Positions 8,915 to 19,488 of a stretch of 64,000 nt of DNA are shown here, in pieces (position 1 is the first letter of the stretch; every line of letters begins with the position of its first letter). The DNA comes from Termitidicoccus mucosus (lineage in GTDB: Bacteria > Verrucomicrobiota > Verrucomicrobiia > Opitutales > Opitutaceae): contig NZ_CP109796.1 of NCBI RefSeq assembly GCF_038725785.1, forward strand, positions 1,116,001-1,180,000. The letters are read 5' to 3'. The position numbers were made by a program, and so were the translations under genes. Under the pieces are notes generated by a model. That model was not told the origin of the DNA, ran no database searches, and saw nothing but the letters and a program-made list of their open reading frames with translations.

Positions 8915-9837
8915 GCATGCGGAAAACCAGCCGAGGGCATCCTGAGGGGAGACGGCGAGCAAGGCCGAGGCGATGGCGTTGAGCAGATCGGAGTGGGTGC
9001 GAGCCTGGGCCTTGCGAAGGAGGGCCTTGACCTTGCTCCACATCATTTCGATGGGGTTGAGATCGGGAGAGTAAGCGGGAAGGAAACGGACCTGTGCGCC
9101 AGCTTGTTCGATGAGGGCGAGCGTCCGGTCGTTTTTGTGGGCGCCAAGGTTGTCCATGACGACGATGTCTGCGGGCCGAAGCGTGGGCACGAGTATCTCG
9201 CGAACATAGGACTGGAAGACCTCGGTATTGGTGGCACCCTCGATGGTCATGCAGGCGGTGGTGCCGTCCAGCCGCACCGAGGAGATCATCGTGGTGGTGC
9301 CCCAATGCCCGTGCGGGGCATGGCAGACCAGTCGTTGGCCCTTGGGCGCGCGACCGCGCAAGCGCGTCATGTTCGTCTTGGCCGACGACTCGTCGATAAA
9401 GACCAGCCGGGCCGGGTCGAGCCCGCTTTGGCCGCGTCTCCATCGGCGGCGCGCTTTCGCGATGTCCGCCCGGTTTTGCTCAGCCGCATGGAGCGTCTTT
9501 TTTTATATGTCAGCCCCATCTTCTTGAGCACCCAGTGGATCGCCCCAATCGTGCAGTCCAGCCCCAGCCGCTCCTTCATCTGCGCCAGCGTCAACTCCGG
9601 CTCTTGGGCGATCAGTTGCTTCAACGCCTGCCCATGCTCCGGCAGCACCTTCGCCTTCCTCCCGCAATACCTATACCTCGGCCTCAAATCCCCCGTCCTT
9701 TTCCTCTGCCTGAGCAGCTTCTTCACCAGCTCCAACGACACCTTGAACCTCCTCGCCACCTCTTCCCTGCTCCCCTCCTTCCCGTCATACGCCTCCACTA
9801 TCCTCTCTCTCAGATTCATCGATATCGCTTTCTTCAT
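8897..9837 (-). CDS. IS630 family transposase, read through a -1 frameshift
   Basis: The first frame (from ATG 9837) encodes a helix-turn-helix DNA-binding half (LRERIVEAYDGKEGSREEVA, then RRFKVSLELVKKLLRQ) up to GLTYKK. There the minus strand has seven A (9504-9498). Slipping back one base continues as KTLHAAEQNRADIAKARRRW and reaches the DDE domain: VFIDESSAKTN, VVMDNLGAHKND and the glutamate in YSPDLNPIEMMWSK. Without the slip the first frame runs on through arginine/serine-rich sequence to a stop at 9367. The joined product is about 313 residues, normal for the family. Because the run is a classic slippery tract and the rest is intact, programmed frameshifting (ribosomal or transcriptional) is more likely than decay. 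A simple A-run length error is the alternative. Confidence 0.85.
9498..9504 (-). other. Slippery A7 tract in the transposase gene
   Basis: Seven T on the plus strand, seven A in the mRNA, followed by G. The upstream frame reads AAA AAA AGA; a -1 move gives AAG ACG and opens the DDE domain. The tract lies exactly between the DNA-binding and catalytic halves. Confidence 0.65.
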
Positions 9838-9864
9838 CCTCTCTTCTTTATCTCTCTCCCTTTA

Positions 9865-9891
9865 GGTTACAACTTTATTTGAAATGCTATA
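9865..9891. repeat. Right terminal inverted repeat of the IS630-type element
   Basis: Ends CTTTATTTGAAATGCTATA, the mirror of the left end with one mismatch, and abuts a TA that matches the TA at the left border. Confidence 0.88.
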
Positions 9892-10013
9892 ATTGCAACA
9901 TCGGGGTATTTTCTGACCTACCGGAATACGCCTGTCTTCGCCTAACTACGAACGCGCTGTCTTGTCCTGTTATTTGGAATTGCCGCGAGGCGTACATTCC
10001 CCATCCTAATTTT

Positions 10014-10086
10014 TTGGTAATGGATTCTGCCAACCCGCTTCCTGCGGGAAAACTGCCCGACGAAAGTTGGCGCTGATGACTCCTAC
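10014..10086 (+). ncRNA. Fluoride riboswitch (crcB motif) aptamer
   Basis: The leader before crcB matches the crcB-motif pattern: an opening stem with a GG..ATGGA...GCC segment (TTGG 10014-10017 pairing CCAA 10030-10033), an AAAACTGCC segment in the middle, and the highly conserved CTGATGACTCCTAC at 10073-10086. Fluoride riboswitches switch on export and repair genes when fluoride binds. The downstream gene is the fluoride channel crcB, followed by other fluoride-associated families, which makes the call strong even though the structure was judged by eye. Confidence 0.85.
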
Positions 10087-10111
10087 GGCGAACTGACGCC
10101 CTAGGAATCAT
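10076..10111 (+). promoter_or_regulatory. Riboswitch expression platform: hairpin hiding the crcB ribosome-binding site
   Basis: 10076-10090 and 10097-10111 are complementary in 13 of 15 positions around a 6-base loop (AACTGA). The 5' arm is the conserved GATGACTCCTAC end of the aptamer and the 3' arm contains the AGGA ribosome-binding sequence at 10103-10106, 6 bases before the crcB ATG. The aptamer fold and this hairpin are mutually exclusive, so fluoride binding should free the ribosome site. No T-run follows, which argues for translational rather than terminator control. Confidence 0.7.
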
Positions 10112-10112
10112 C

Positions 10113-10511
10113 ATGTCTCTATACTTCTGGATATTTTTCGGCAGTGGTCTCGGTGGAGTAGCGCGGTTCGCGCTTTCCGGCCTGATTGCACATCGTTTTG
10201 GCGAGACGTTCCCTTGGGGCACGTTTGTGATCAACATCTCGGGCTCGTTCCTGATCGGGTTTATCGCGCAGTTCACCGCTCCCGAGGGGCGCCTCCTTGT
10301 GAGCGGCACCGTCCGGCAGTTTCTCATGACGGGAATTATCGGCGGCTACACGACCTATTCGTCGTTCAGCCTCCAGACCCTAGCCCTCGCCCGCGATGGC
10401 GAATGGTTCCGAACCGGCGCCAACGCGCTGGGTACGTTCACACTTTGTTTCCTCGCCGTGTGGCTCGGGCATCTCTGCGCCGCCTGGCTTGACACTATGA
10501 AGGGTTCTTGA
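10113..10511 (+). CDS. crcB: CrcB/Fluc fluoride ion channel
   Basis: A 132-residue membrane protein with four hydrophobic helices and the Fluc signatures GxGGxARF (GSGLGGVARF), WGTFVINISGSFLIGF and the glycine-rich GIIGGYTTYSSFS with the polar TTYS track. Fluc proteins form dual-topology dimers in the inner membrane and let cytoplasmic fluoride leak out. Length is normal. The ATG at 10113 follows an AGGA site that is part of the riboswitch hairpin. Its stop (10509-10511) is 2 bp from the DUF190 start at 10514, so it is the first gene of the fluoride operon and the only fully intact one there. Confidence 0.95.
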   Translation: MSLYFWIFFGSGLGGVARFALSGLIAHRFGETFPWGTFVINISGSFLIGFIAQFTAPEGRLLVSGTVRQFLMTGIIGGYTTYSSFSLQTLALARDGEWFRTGANALGTFTLCFLAVWLGHLCAAWLDTMKGS

Positions 10512-10513
10512 CC

Positions 10514-10873
10514 ATGCAGATCCCGACCGAATCCACACTCCTACGCATTTTTATCGGCGAATCCGACCGCCACGAGGGACAACCGCTCTACGAAGCCATC
10601 GTGCTTAAGGTTCGCGAAACCGGCCAGCTGGTGCGACCGTACTCCGCAGCCCGATGGGATTTGGTGCGGCGAGTCGTCTGCGCACGGCAAGATCCTGCGG
10701 CTCTCCGGCGATCTGCCAATCATCGTCGAGATCGTCGACGATGAGGCGAAGATCAATGCCTTCCTGCCGATTCTGGACACCATGATGGGCGGCGGACTCG
10801 TCACCCTCGAAAAGGTCCGCGTGATTCACTACCGCCATGAGAACGGCGCGACAAAGAAGAAGGACGCCGCGTC

Positions 10874-10877
<4 letters not shown>
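10514..10877 (+). pseudogene. DUF190 protein, broken by two indels
   Basis: The ATG at 10514 starts TLLRIFIGESDRHEGQPLYE, typical of the DUF190 (PII-like) family often found with CrcB and CLC fluoride carriers. The frame is lost near 10630; the next frame reads ATVLRSPMGFGAASRLRTA, and after a second shift near 10690 the third reads KILRLSGDLPIIVEIVDDEA, ending MGGGLVTLEKVRVIHYRHE and a stop at 10875-10877. With one base restored at each site the product is 121 residues, the usual size, with all conserved blocks present. The stop overlaps the GTG of the CLC gene. Either two sequencing deletions or a very recent inactivation. Confidence 0.8.
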
Positions 10878-14239
<3,362 letters not shown>

Positions 14240-14242
14240 ACC

Positions 14243-15466
14243 ATGGAGCCCTCCGGCAAAAGTCCTTGTCCGCGTTGGCTGAACTCGACCGTGCTCGGCA
14301 TCGGGCTCGCGTCGCTGCTCAGCGACTGGTCGCACGAGATCGCGACGACTGCGATGCCGGCGTTTCTCGCGACGATGGGTGTCGCCGCCGCCTGGGTCGG
14401 ATTGATCGAAGGCGTGTCGGATGGATTGTCGAGTTTCGCGAAGCTGGCCTCCGGCCACTGGACGGATCGCCTGCCGCGCCGAAAGCCGATCATGGTTATC
14501 GGCTACCTCGTCACCGCGCTGGGCACGGCCGGCTTCGGACTCGCGACGACGGCGTGGCACGTCCTGCTCGCGCGCGCGACGGCCTGGCTCGGTCGCGGCA
14601 CACGCACGCCCGTGCGCAAGGCGCTGCTCGCCGCGGCCGTCACTCGCAAAACCTACGGACGCGCTTTCGGTTTCGAGCGCATGATGGACACGCTCGGTGC
14701 CATTGTCGGTCCAGCGACCGCGTTTTTCCTGCTCAACGCACTCGGGCACGACTACGCGCGGCTCTTCTTCTGGACACTCGTGCCCGGCCTCGCGGCGGTG
14801 GCTGCCATCGTGTTTCTCGTGAAGGAAAAGCAACGCACGCGTGTGGCCAGCGTGTCGTTCCGCGATGGGCTGCGCCAACTGCCCGTGCGTTACCGCAAGT
14901 TTCTTGTCGCAGTCGGCTTGTTCGGCGCAGGCGACTTCGCGCACACGCTGCTCATCCTGCTCGCGGCGCAATCACTCTCGCCGACCTTGGGCACAACCGG
15001 GGCCGCCAGTGCCGCGGTCGGCCTCTACGTCGCGCACAATGTTTTCTATGCGGGCTTCGCGCTTCTGGCGGGTTGGCTCGCCGACCGCGTGAGCAAGCCA
15101 AAGCTGCTTGCGTCCGGCTATGGGCTGGCCGCGCTGATGGCGCTCGCGATCGTCGCGCTGCCGCTCGGACTTTGGGTGTTGGCCGGTGTTTTCATTCTCG
15201 GCGGAGTCTATGTCGCCATCGAGGAAACGCTGGAGGATTCGTTCTGCGCCGAACTGGTGGGCGAGGAATAGCATGGCATGGCTTTCGGCGTCCTCGCCAC
15301 CGTCAACGGAGTGGGAGATTTTCTCTCGAGCGTGGTTGTGGGTGCGCTATGGAGCGCGTTCGGGATTTCGGTCGCGTTTAGTTACAGCGCGGTGCTGTTC
15401 GCAACCGGGGCGTTCTTGGTTCTCAGAGCAGGTTCGGCGGAAGACGCGAAAAAGGCGTCCGGGTGA
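14243..15466 (+). pseudogene. MFS transporter interrupted by an amber codon
   Basis: Starts 3 bp after the enolase stop. The first 342 residues hold about ten membrane helices and MFS landmarks: a DRLPRRKPIM loop between helices 2 and 3, and LGRGTRTPVRKALLA, as in a subfamily of short MFS proteins often annotated only as MFS transporter. At 15269-15271 TAG interrupts GEE-HGMAFGVLATVNGVGD; the same frame continues for two more helices to a TGA at 15464-15466. A single C-to-T change in a CAG codon explains it. Total about 407 residues. Role in the fluoride operon unknown; export of a by-product is a guess. Truncation would lose the last helices. Confidence 0.8.
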
Positions 15467-16085
15467 TCCGTCCACCGTGATGCGCGAGGGTTACGCGCTC
15501 CGCTCGGCTTTCAGCTTCGCGATCTGCCGAAGATTAACGTGTGCGCGTGATCGCGCGAGCTGACTACGCTTCTTTACAGCCGCGCTCGTAGACAAGCGAA
15601 CATAACCGTTCGTCGCTCGCGGAGCCGAAAACGGCTTGGAATGTATTCTCGCGTCGGAGCATTGGCTCGCAACAGGGTCCACTTGGTTTTCATTCGCTGA
15701 TTCGATTGGTGCATGCAGAAATAGAGGGGCGAGCACGGGGCGTTAGCCGCAACCGACACGCCGTCCTCGGTAATTTTCCAGCGCGAGGGGCCGTCGTGGG
15801 CAGCAAAGAATGATGTATTACAAGTGGCGGTAGCGGCACCTATAGAAGAGCAAAAGCTTGCTGATAAAATCGAGCAGCAGGCTGCGCGGCTGTGGACGAC
15901 TGGCGTAACATTGAAAATAGCCAACTTGGACTAGGTTCGTGGCAACTCAACCAGCCGCAGGGCTACGTTATAGTAGTCAGAATGAAGTCTGACTATTACA
16001 ATTGATGCGACAGGGACATGTGACTAAAATTATAAATACATCCTTTCTTCATGTGATTAAGTGTTTCGATTGGCGCTCTGTGCGC
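15467..16085. other. Gap between the fluoride operon and the PL10 gene
   Basis: About 620 bp without a convincing gene. One plus-strand frame after a TAG at 15722 stays open for about 70 codons to 15935 and ends AAPIEEQKLADKIEQQAARL plus a short tail; it resembles the coiled end of type I restriction S subunits (P-x-EQ-x-x-IA-x-KIE) but has no start or upstream domain, so at best it is a remnant. A hairpin at 15971-15998 is annotated separately. Confidence 0.4.
15971..15998. repeat. 11-bp stem, 6-base loop hairpin
   Basis: TAGTAGTCAGA (15971-15981) and TCTGACTATTA (15988-15998) pair in 11 positions with one G-U, around ATGAAG. It lies about 90 bp downstream of the minus-strand PL10 stop, so it may end that transcript, but no T-run follows on that strand. 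Confidence 0.4.
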
Positions 16086-17258
16086 TCAAGGTTCGACTTT
16101 TCTTGCGTGCGGGTTGCGTTTCAACCAAGCGGGATAGTCCTTTTTCAGGATGTTTTTCGGATACTCTCCGAACCAAGGCGTGCCGGTGCGGCGCTCGCGA
16201 TCCATTTCATTGAAATCGTACTTTTTTACACCGTCGCGGCCGGAGAAGATAGGACGATCAGTGTCCATTTCGTAACAGCGTGCCCAAATGGGACTGGCTG
16301 ACGGATCGGCGACCACGCGTTTGTCCTCATCGGTGTTGTGGCGCAGATATTTCGCCTTTGGTGCCTTGAACTTTTCGACTCTCATGCCGGTGAGGCGAAC
16401 TCGCTCCATCCAAGCCACAGCGGCTTGGATGGAGCGAATGACGGCGTCATCGGGATTGTCGATCTTCATGAGAAAACTGACGATCTCGCTTGTATTTTGC
16501 GGAGTGATACAAGCCAGTTCGAAGTCACGTCCGTCAGAGGGCAGGCCGGTTTTCGGATCATGCTGCTGCCCCCAGCCTGTCAGAACTCCGTCTTTCTGGT
16601 GGTACTGTATGGCGAGAATGCAGGCGATGCCGCGCTCGACAGCGGTTGCGGCTTTTTTTCGTCGGACATCGTCAAGCCAGTCCCAGCCATTGGCTCCTTT
16701 GGCAGCGTCATCAAGCACGTTCATGATGCCCATCATCACACCGTCGTTGAAAGTGATGTGGGCATGGAAGGAGCGCGGATTTGGCCAACGTTGCGGAAAC
16801 CCGCCGCCCTTTAGCTGAGCCGCAAGCATGAAATCGAACCCACGCAGGCACGCGGCGCGATAATCCTCCTTGCGCGTTGCGGAAAAAACTTTCGCAAGAT
16901 AGGCGACCTGAGGATGAATGTTATGGTTATCGAAACTGGTGTCGTCTTTGTTGCGGGTGGCGGCCACCATCTGTGCCTGCTCTCGGGTGAGAATGGCGAG
17001 CATGTCGTAGTCCTTGGGCCAGCCGCCGTTCGCACGCTGGAAAAGCAGTATGTTTGCCGCGATCTGACTGACCTGATAAACCTTGTAGCGCGGCTGATTC
17101 GGGAGCGCCTGAATGACATAGCTGTCGTTCTTGATTTTGCGCCAATGGTTGGCGCTGTCCTGAAACCCACCAATATCATCGAGACGAAATGGCGGTTCCT
17201 GTGCGAAAAGGCAGGGTGCGAGGAACAAAAATAGCGGAAGGCGGCGGAGCAAGCTCAT
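16086..17258 (-). CDS. Pectate lyase, PL10 family, exported (isolated copy)
   Basis: A 390-residue PelA-type pectate lyase with a signal peptide (residues 1-19, ending LFAQE). PL10 enzymes cut alpha-1,4-galacturonan by beta-elimination with calcium. Conserved blocks: RANGGWPKDYDM, TSFDNHNIHPQVAYLA (Asp for calcium or catalysis), HITFNDGVM, and TGWGQQHDPKTGLPSDGRDF, with the arginine that is the catalytic base in characterised PL10 lyases. The C-terminal DPSASPIWARCYEMDT and DRERRTG blocks are shared with the seven tandem copies at 44-53 kb. It faces away from the plus-strand catabolic genes across a 347-bp divergent region, so it probably has its own promoter there. Confidence 0.93.
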   Translation of the reverse strand: MSLLRRLPLFLFLAPCLFAQEPPFRLDDIGGFQDSANHWRKIKNDSYVIQALPNQPRYKVYQVSQIAANILLFQRANGGWPKDYDMLAILTREQAQMVAATRNKDDTSFDNHNIHPQVAYLAKVFSATRKEDYRAACLRGFDFMLAAQLKGGGFPQRWPNPRSFHAHITFNDGVMMGIMNVLDDAAKGANGWDWLDDVRRKKAATAVERGIACILAIQYHQKDGVLTGWGQQHDPKTGLPSDGRDFELACITPQNTSEIVSFLMKIDNPDDAVIRSIQAAVAWMERVRLTGMRVEKFKAPKAKYLRHNTDEDKRVVADPSASPIWARCYEMDTDRPIFSGRDGVKKYDFNEMDRERRTGTPWFGEYPKNILKKDYPAWLKRNPHARKVEP

Positions 17259-17605
17259 GATGACATCCGCATGACGAGATATGAACGCGTGGATTGCAAG
17301 AAAAGATGAAATGAAATAAATGGCATTAATGTTCTATTTCATTAGGCGTATCTCATTAATTTTAATAATGTTACAAAAAAATTCCATTGCTGGTAAATAT
17401 AAGATGGTCCAGGAAAAGGAAAAATAAGGCTCGTCATGACCTCATTCCGATGCTCGACTCGGTATCGTGTCCGTTTTTCTGAACGAGCGCCCCAATCCCC
17501 TCCCGCAGCTCTCTTCTTTCGCACAAATCCGACCACTCCGCATATTTCCGATCGCGGTTTTTTGGTGAAACCGACCCATCCGCTTTTGAACCAATTCTTC
17601 TCCCC
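17259..17605. promoter_or_regulatory. Divergent promoter region with an AATGAAATA inverted repeat
   Basis: This AT-rich gap separates the divergent PL10 and phosphatase genes. AATGAAATA (17310-17318) and TATTTCATT (17335-17343) are a perfect inverted repeat with a 16-base spacer; ATTTCATT boxes recur as a direct pair near 29597-29613 upstream of the second Gfo/Idh/MocA gene. CGTGTCCG followed by T's near 17467 also recurs at 29692-29699. These shared elements make it a candidate regulator-binding region; no sure -35/-10 pair could be assigned. Confidence 0.4.
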
Positions 17606-19450
17606 ATGATCGCACGCCGCGTCCTCAGCCCGGGAAATCAACCGTTTTGTATTGCATTCACCATCGCCGTGCTCGGCTCGTCCGCCCTCATCAACGCGCC
17701 GCGCTCGGCTGCGCATACGTTGGATGGCCCGTCGTTCCACGACACCATGGCTGCAACCCGCGAGCGCTTGATCAACGTATGCGGCACCGAAAAACTGGCG
17801 GCGATGTCACTGGATGAACTAACCGCCCAGCTTACTGCCGACGAGAGGCACCTGCTCGGCACGACATTCATCAATTTTCATATTTCCAAACCGGCATGGG
17901 TGCATGTGGTAATCCCAACCGTTAAGAAAGGAGATCCGTTCTGGCTGAATAACCGTGGCTTCATCCGTGGCGAGGGACGCTGGAACGTCTCGTCGATAGA
18001 ATACGAAACATGGTCACGTCAGTTCTCGCCCGGGCATGTCGGTCTCGGTCTCCCGTCGCTTTCAGGCATACCTGAGAATTACGCGGTGGTCATCACCCCG
18101 GCGGAGAAAAACGGCCCGGAGCCCGAAGTCTCGGAGCTTTATCCAGGTCACTTGCGACTCGGTAAGGTGGCCCTGAAGGAGCGCCTTTATGTGGACAGCG
18201 AACGCCGTCTTTCCAAGGCCCCGGACGAGTTCATTGGTCGCACGCTAATCCTCACGCAGCGCTCCATGCGTGACAAAGGCAAGCTCTACCGCGAATTCCG
18301 CCTCAGCCCCTATCCCAGCTCGACGAAGCCTGACAATATCCTTCTCACATGGACGGACGAGCCGGACACAACGCAGACCATACGCTGGCGCACCAACGCC
18401 GCGACAACCCGGGGCGCGCTTGCGCTCGCCGAAGGAAAATCATCCCCGATCAAGATTGGCCGCGCGCAAAAGATCGCCGCGACCACCGAAGAATTCGTGA
18501 CAAACGACATCGCCAACGATCCTGTCATCCACCTGCACACCGTCCGACTCACCGGACTCAAGCCCGACACCACTTATACCTACACTATCGGCGACGACAC
18601 TGACGCAGGCTGGATAAAGCCGGTTGAGTTCACCACCGCTCCCGGGCGGCCAAAGACGTTTTCGTTCATTTATCTCGGCGACGCCCAGAACGGTTTCTTG
18701 GAATGGGGGCGCATGATGAAAGACGCGGTGAAACAACGCCCCGATGCCGCCTTTGTTATAATGGCCGGCGATCTGGTGACCCGCGGAAACGAGCGTGACG
18801 ACTGGGATGACCTCTTCCATAACGCTACCGGTCTCTTCGACCGCCGCCCTATCGTGCCCGTGATCGGCAATCACGAATATCAAGGGGAAAAACCTCTTTT
18901 GTATCAACGCTTTTTCGCTGTCCGCGACAATGGTCCGAAAAATATCGACCCGGGCCGCGCCTATTCCTTTGAATATGGCAATGCTTTGGTCATCGTGCTT
19001 GACTCCAACAAAAATATTCCCGAGCAGGCCGGATGGCTGGAGCAGCAACTCCGCGACACCAAGGCGCTCTGGAAATTCGTCTCCTATCACCATCCCGCCT
19101 ACGCTTCTCGCTCCGGACGGTCGTATCCGGACATAAACAAGCACTGGGTTCCGATTTTCGACCGTTATCATGTGGACCTCGCCTTGCAAGGCCACGACCA
19201 CGCCTACCTGCGCACCTACCCGATGAACGCAGGCCGGCGTGTCGGGAAACCCGCCGGCGGCACAATCTATCTTATCACTGTCTCCGGGACCAAATTATAC
19301 GAACAGGAAAAACATGACTATACCGAGGTCGGCTTCACCAAGGTGCCCACCTGGCAGATACTCGATATCAAGATCGAGGACCGGACGCTGCTTTACCGCG
19401 CGTATGGCGTGGATGGAAAACTGCGTGACGAGTTCGTCATCGAAAAATAA
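17606..19450 (+). CDS. Exported purple-acid-phosphatase-like metallophosphoesterase
   Basis: A 614-residue protein with an N-terminal signal-like stretch (about 1-37), an unassigned N-terminal part, a fibronectin-like domain of the purple acid phosphatase type (about 235-345, motifs LLTWTDEPDTTQTIRWRTN and LTGLKPDTTYTYTIG) and a metallophosphoesterase domain (about 348-590). The metal ligands are all present: YLGDAQNG, MAGDLVTRGN, PVIGNHEYQG, SYHHPAY and LQGHDHAYLR. It should hydrolyse phosphate esters in the periplasm or outside. The first gene of a plus-strand run of exported catabolic genes, 38 bp before the GH2 gene. Its job in a pectin locus is not obvious; phosphate release from phytate or sugar phosphates is possible. 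Confidence 0.88.
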   Translation: MIARRVLSPGNQPFCIAFTIAVLGSSALINAPRSAAHTLDGPSFHDTMAATRERLINVCGTEKLAAMSLDELTAQLTADERHLLGTTFINFHISKPAWVHVVIPTVKKGDPFWLNNRGFIRGEGRWNVSSIEYETWSRQFSPGHVGLGLPSLSGIPENYAVVITPAEKNGPEPEVSELYPGHLRLGKVALKERLYVDSERRLSKAPDEFIGRTLILTQRSMRDKGKLYREFRLSPYPSSTKPDNILLTWTDEPDTTQTIRWRTNAATTRGALALAEGKSSPIKIGRAQKIAATTEEFVTNDIANDPVIHLHTVRLTGLKPDTTYTYTIGDDTDAGWIKPVEFTTAPGRPKTFSFIYLGDAQNGFLEWGRMMKDAVKQRPDAAFVIMAGDLVTRGNERDDWDDLFHNATGLFDRRPIVPVIGNHEYQGEKPLLYQRFFAVRDNGPKNIDPGRAYSFEYGNALVIVLDSNKNIPEQAGWLEQQLRDTKALWKFVSYHHPAYASRSGRSYPDINKHWVPIFDRYHVDLALQGHDHAYLRTYPMNAGRRVGKPAGGTIYLITVSGTKLYEQEKHDYTEVGFTKVPTWQILDIKIEDRTLLYRAYGVDGKLRDEFVIEK

Positions 19451-19488
19451 AATCCGTCTGGGTTGGATTTATAAAAACACAAACAGCC

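Larger units (their letters stand above)
8890..9889. mobile_element. Complete IS630-type insertion sequence, 1000 bp
   Basis: The element is bounded by matching ends 8888-8914 and 9865-9891 (27 bp inverted repeats counted with the outer TA, one mismatch at the A/G near the inner end). The outermost TA on each side (8888-8889 and 9890-9891) fits the TA target duplication of the IS630/Tc1-mariner group. It holds one transposase gene on the minus strand, whose stop codon lies inside the left repeat. It sits about 120 bp upstream of the fluoride riboswitch and may influence or separate that operon from its neighbours. Confidence 0.88.

Noticed and set aside
14300-15381. Continuation of the enolase fragment frame (13534-15381, 615 codons) into the MFS gene
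   Set aside because: After the frameshift near 13885 this frame is out of register with both enolase and MFS and gives arginine-rich nonsense.
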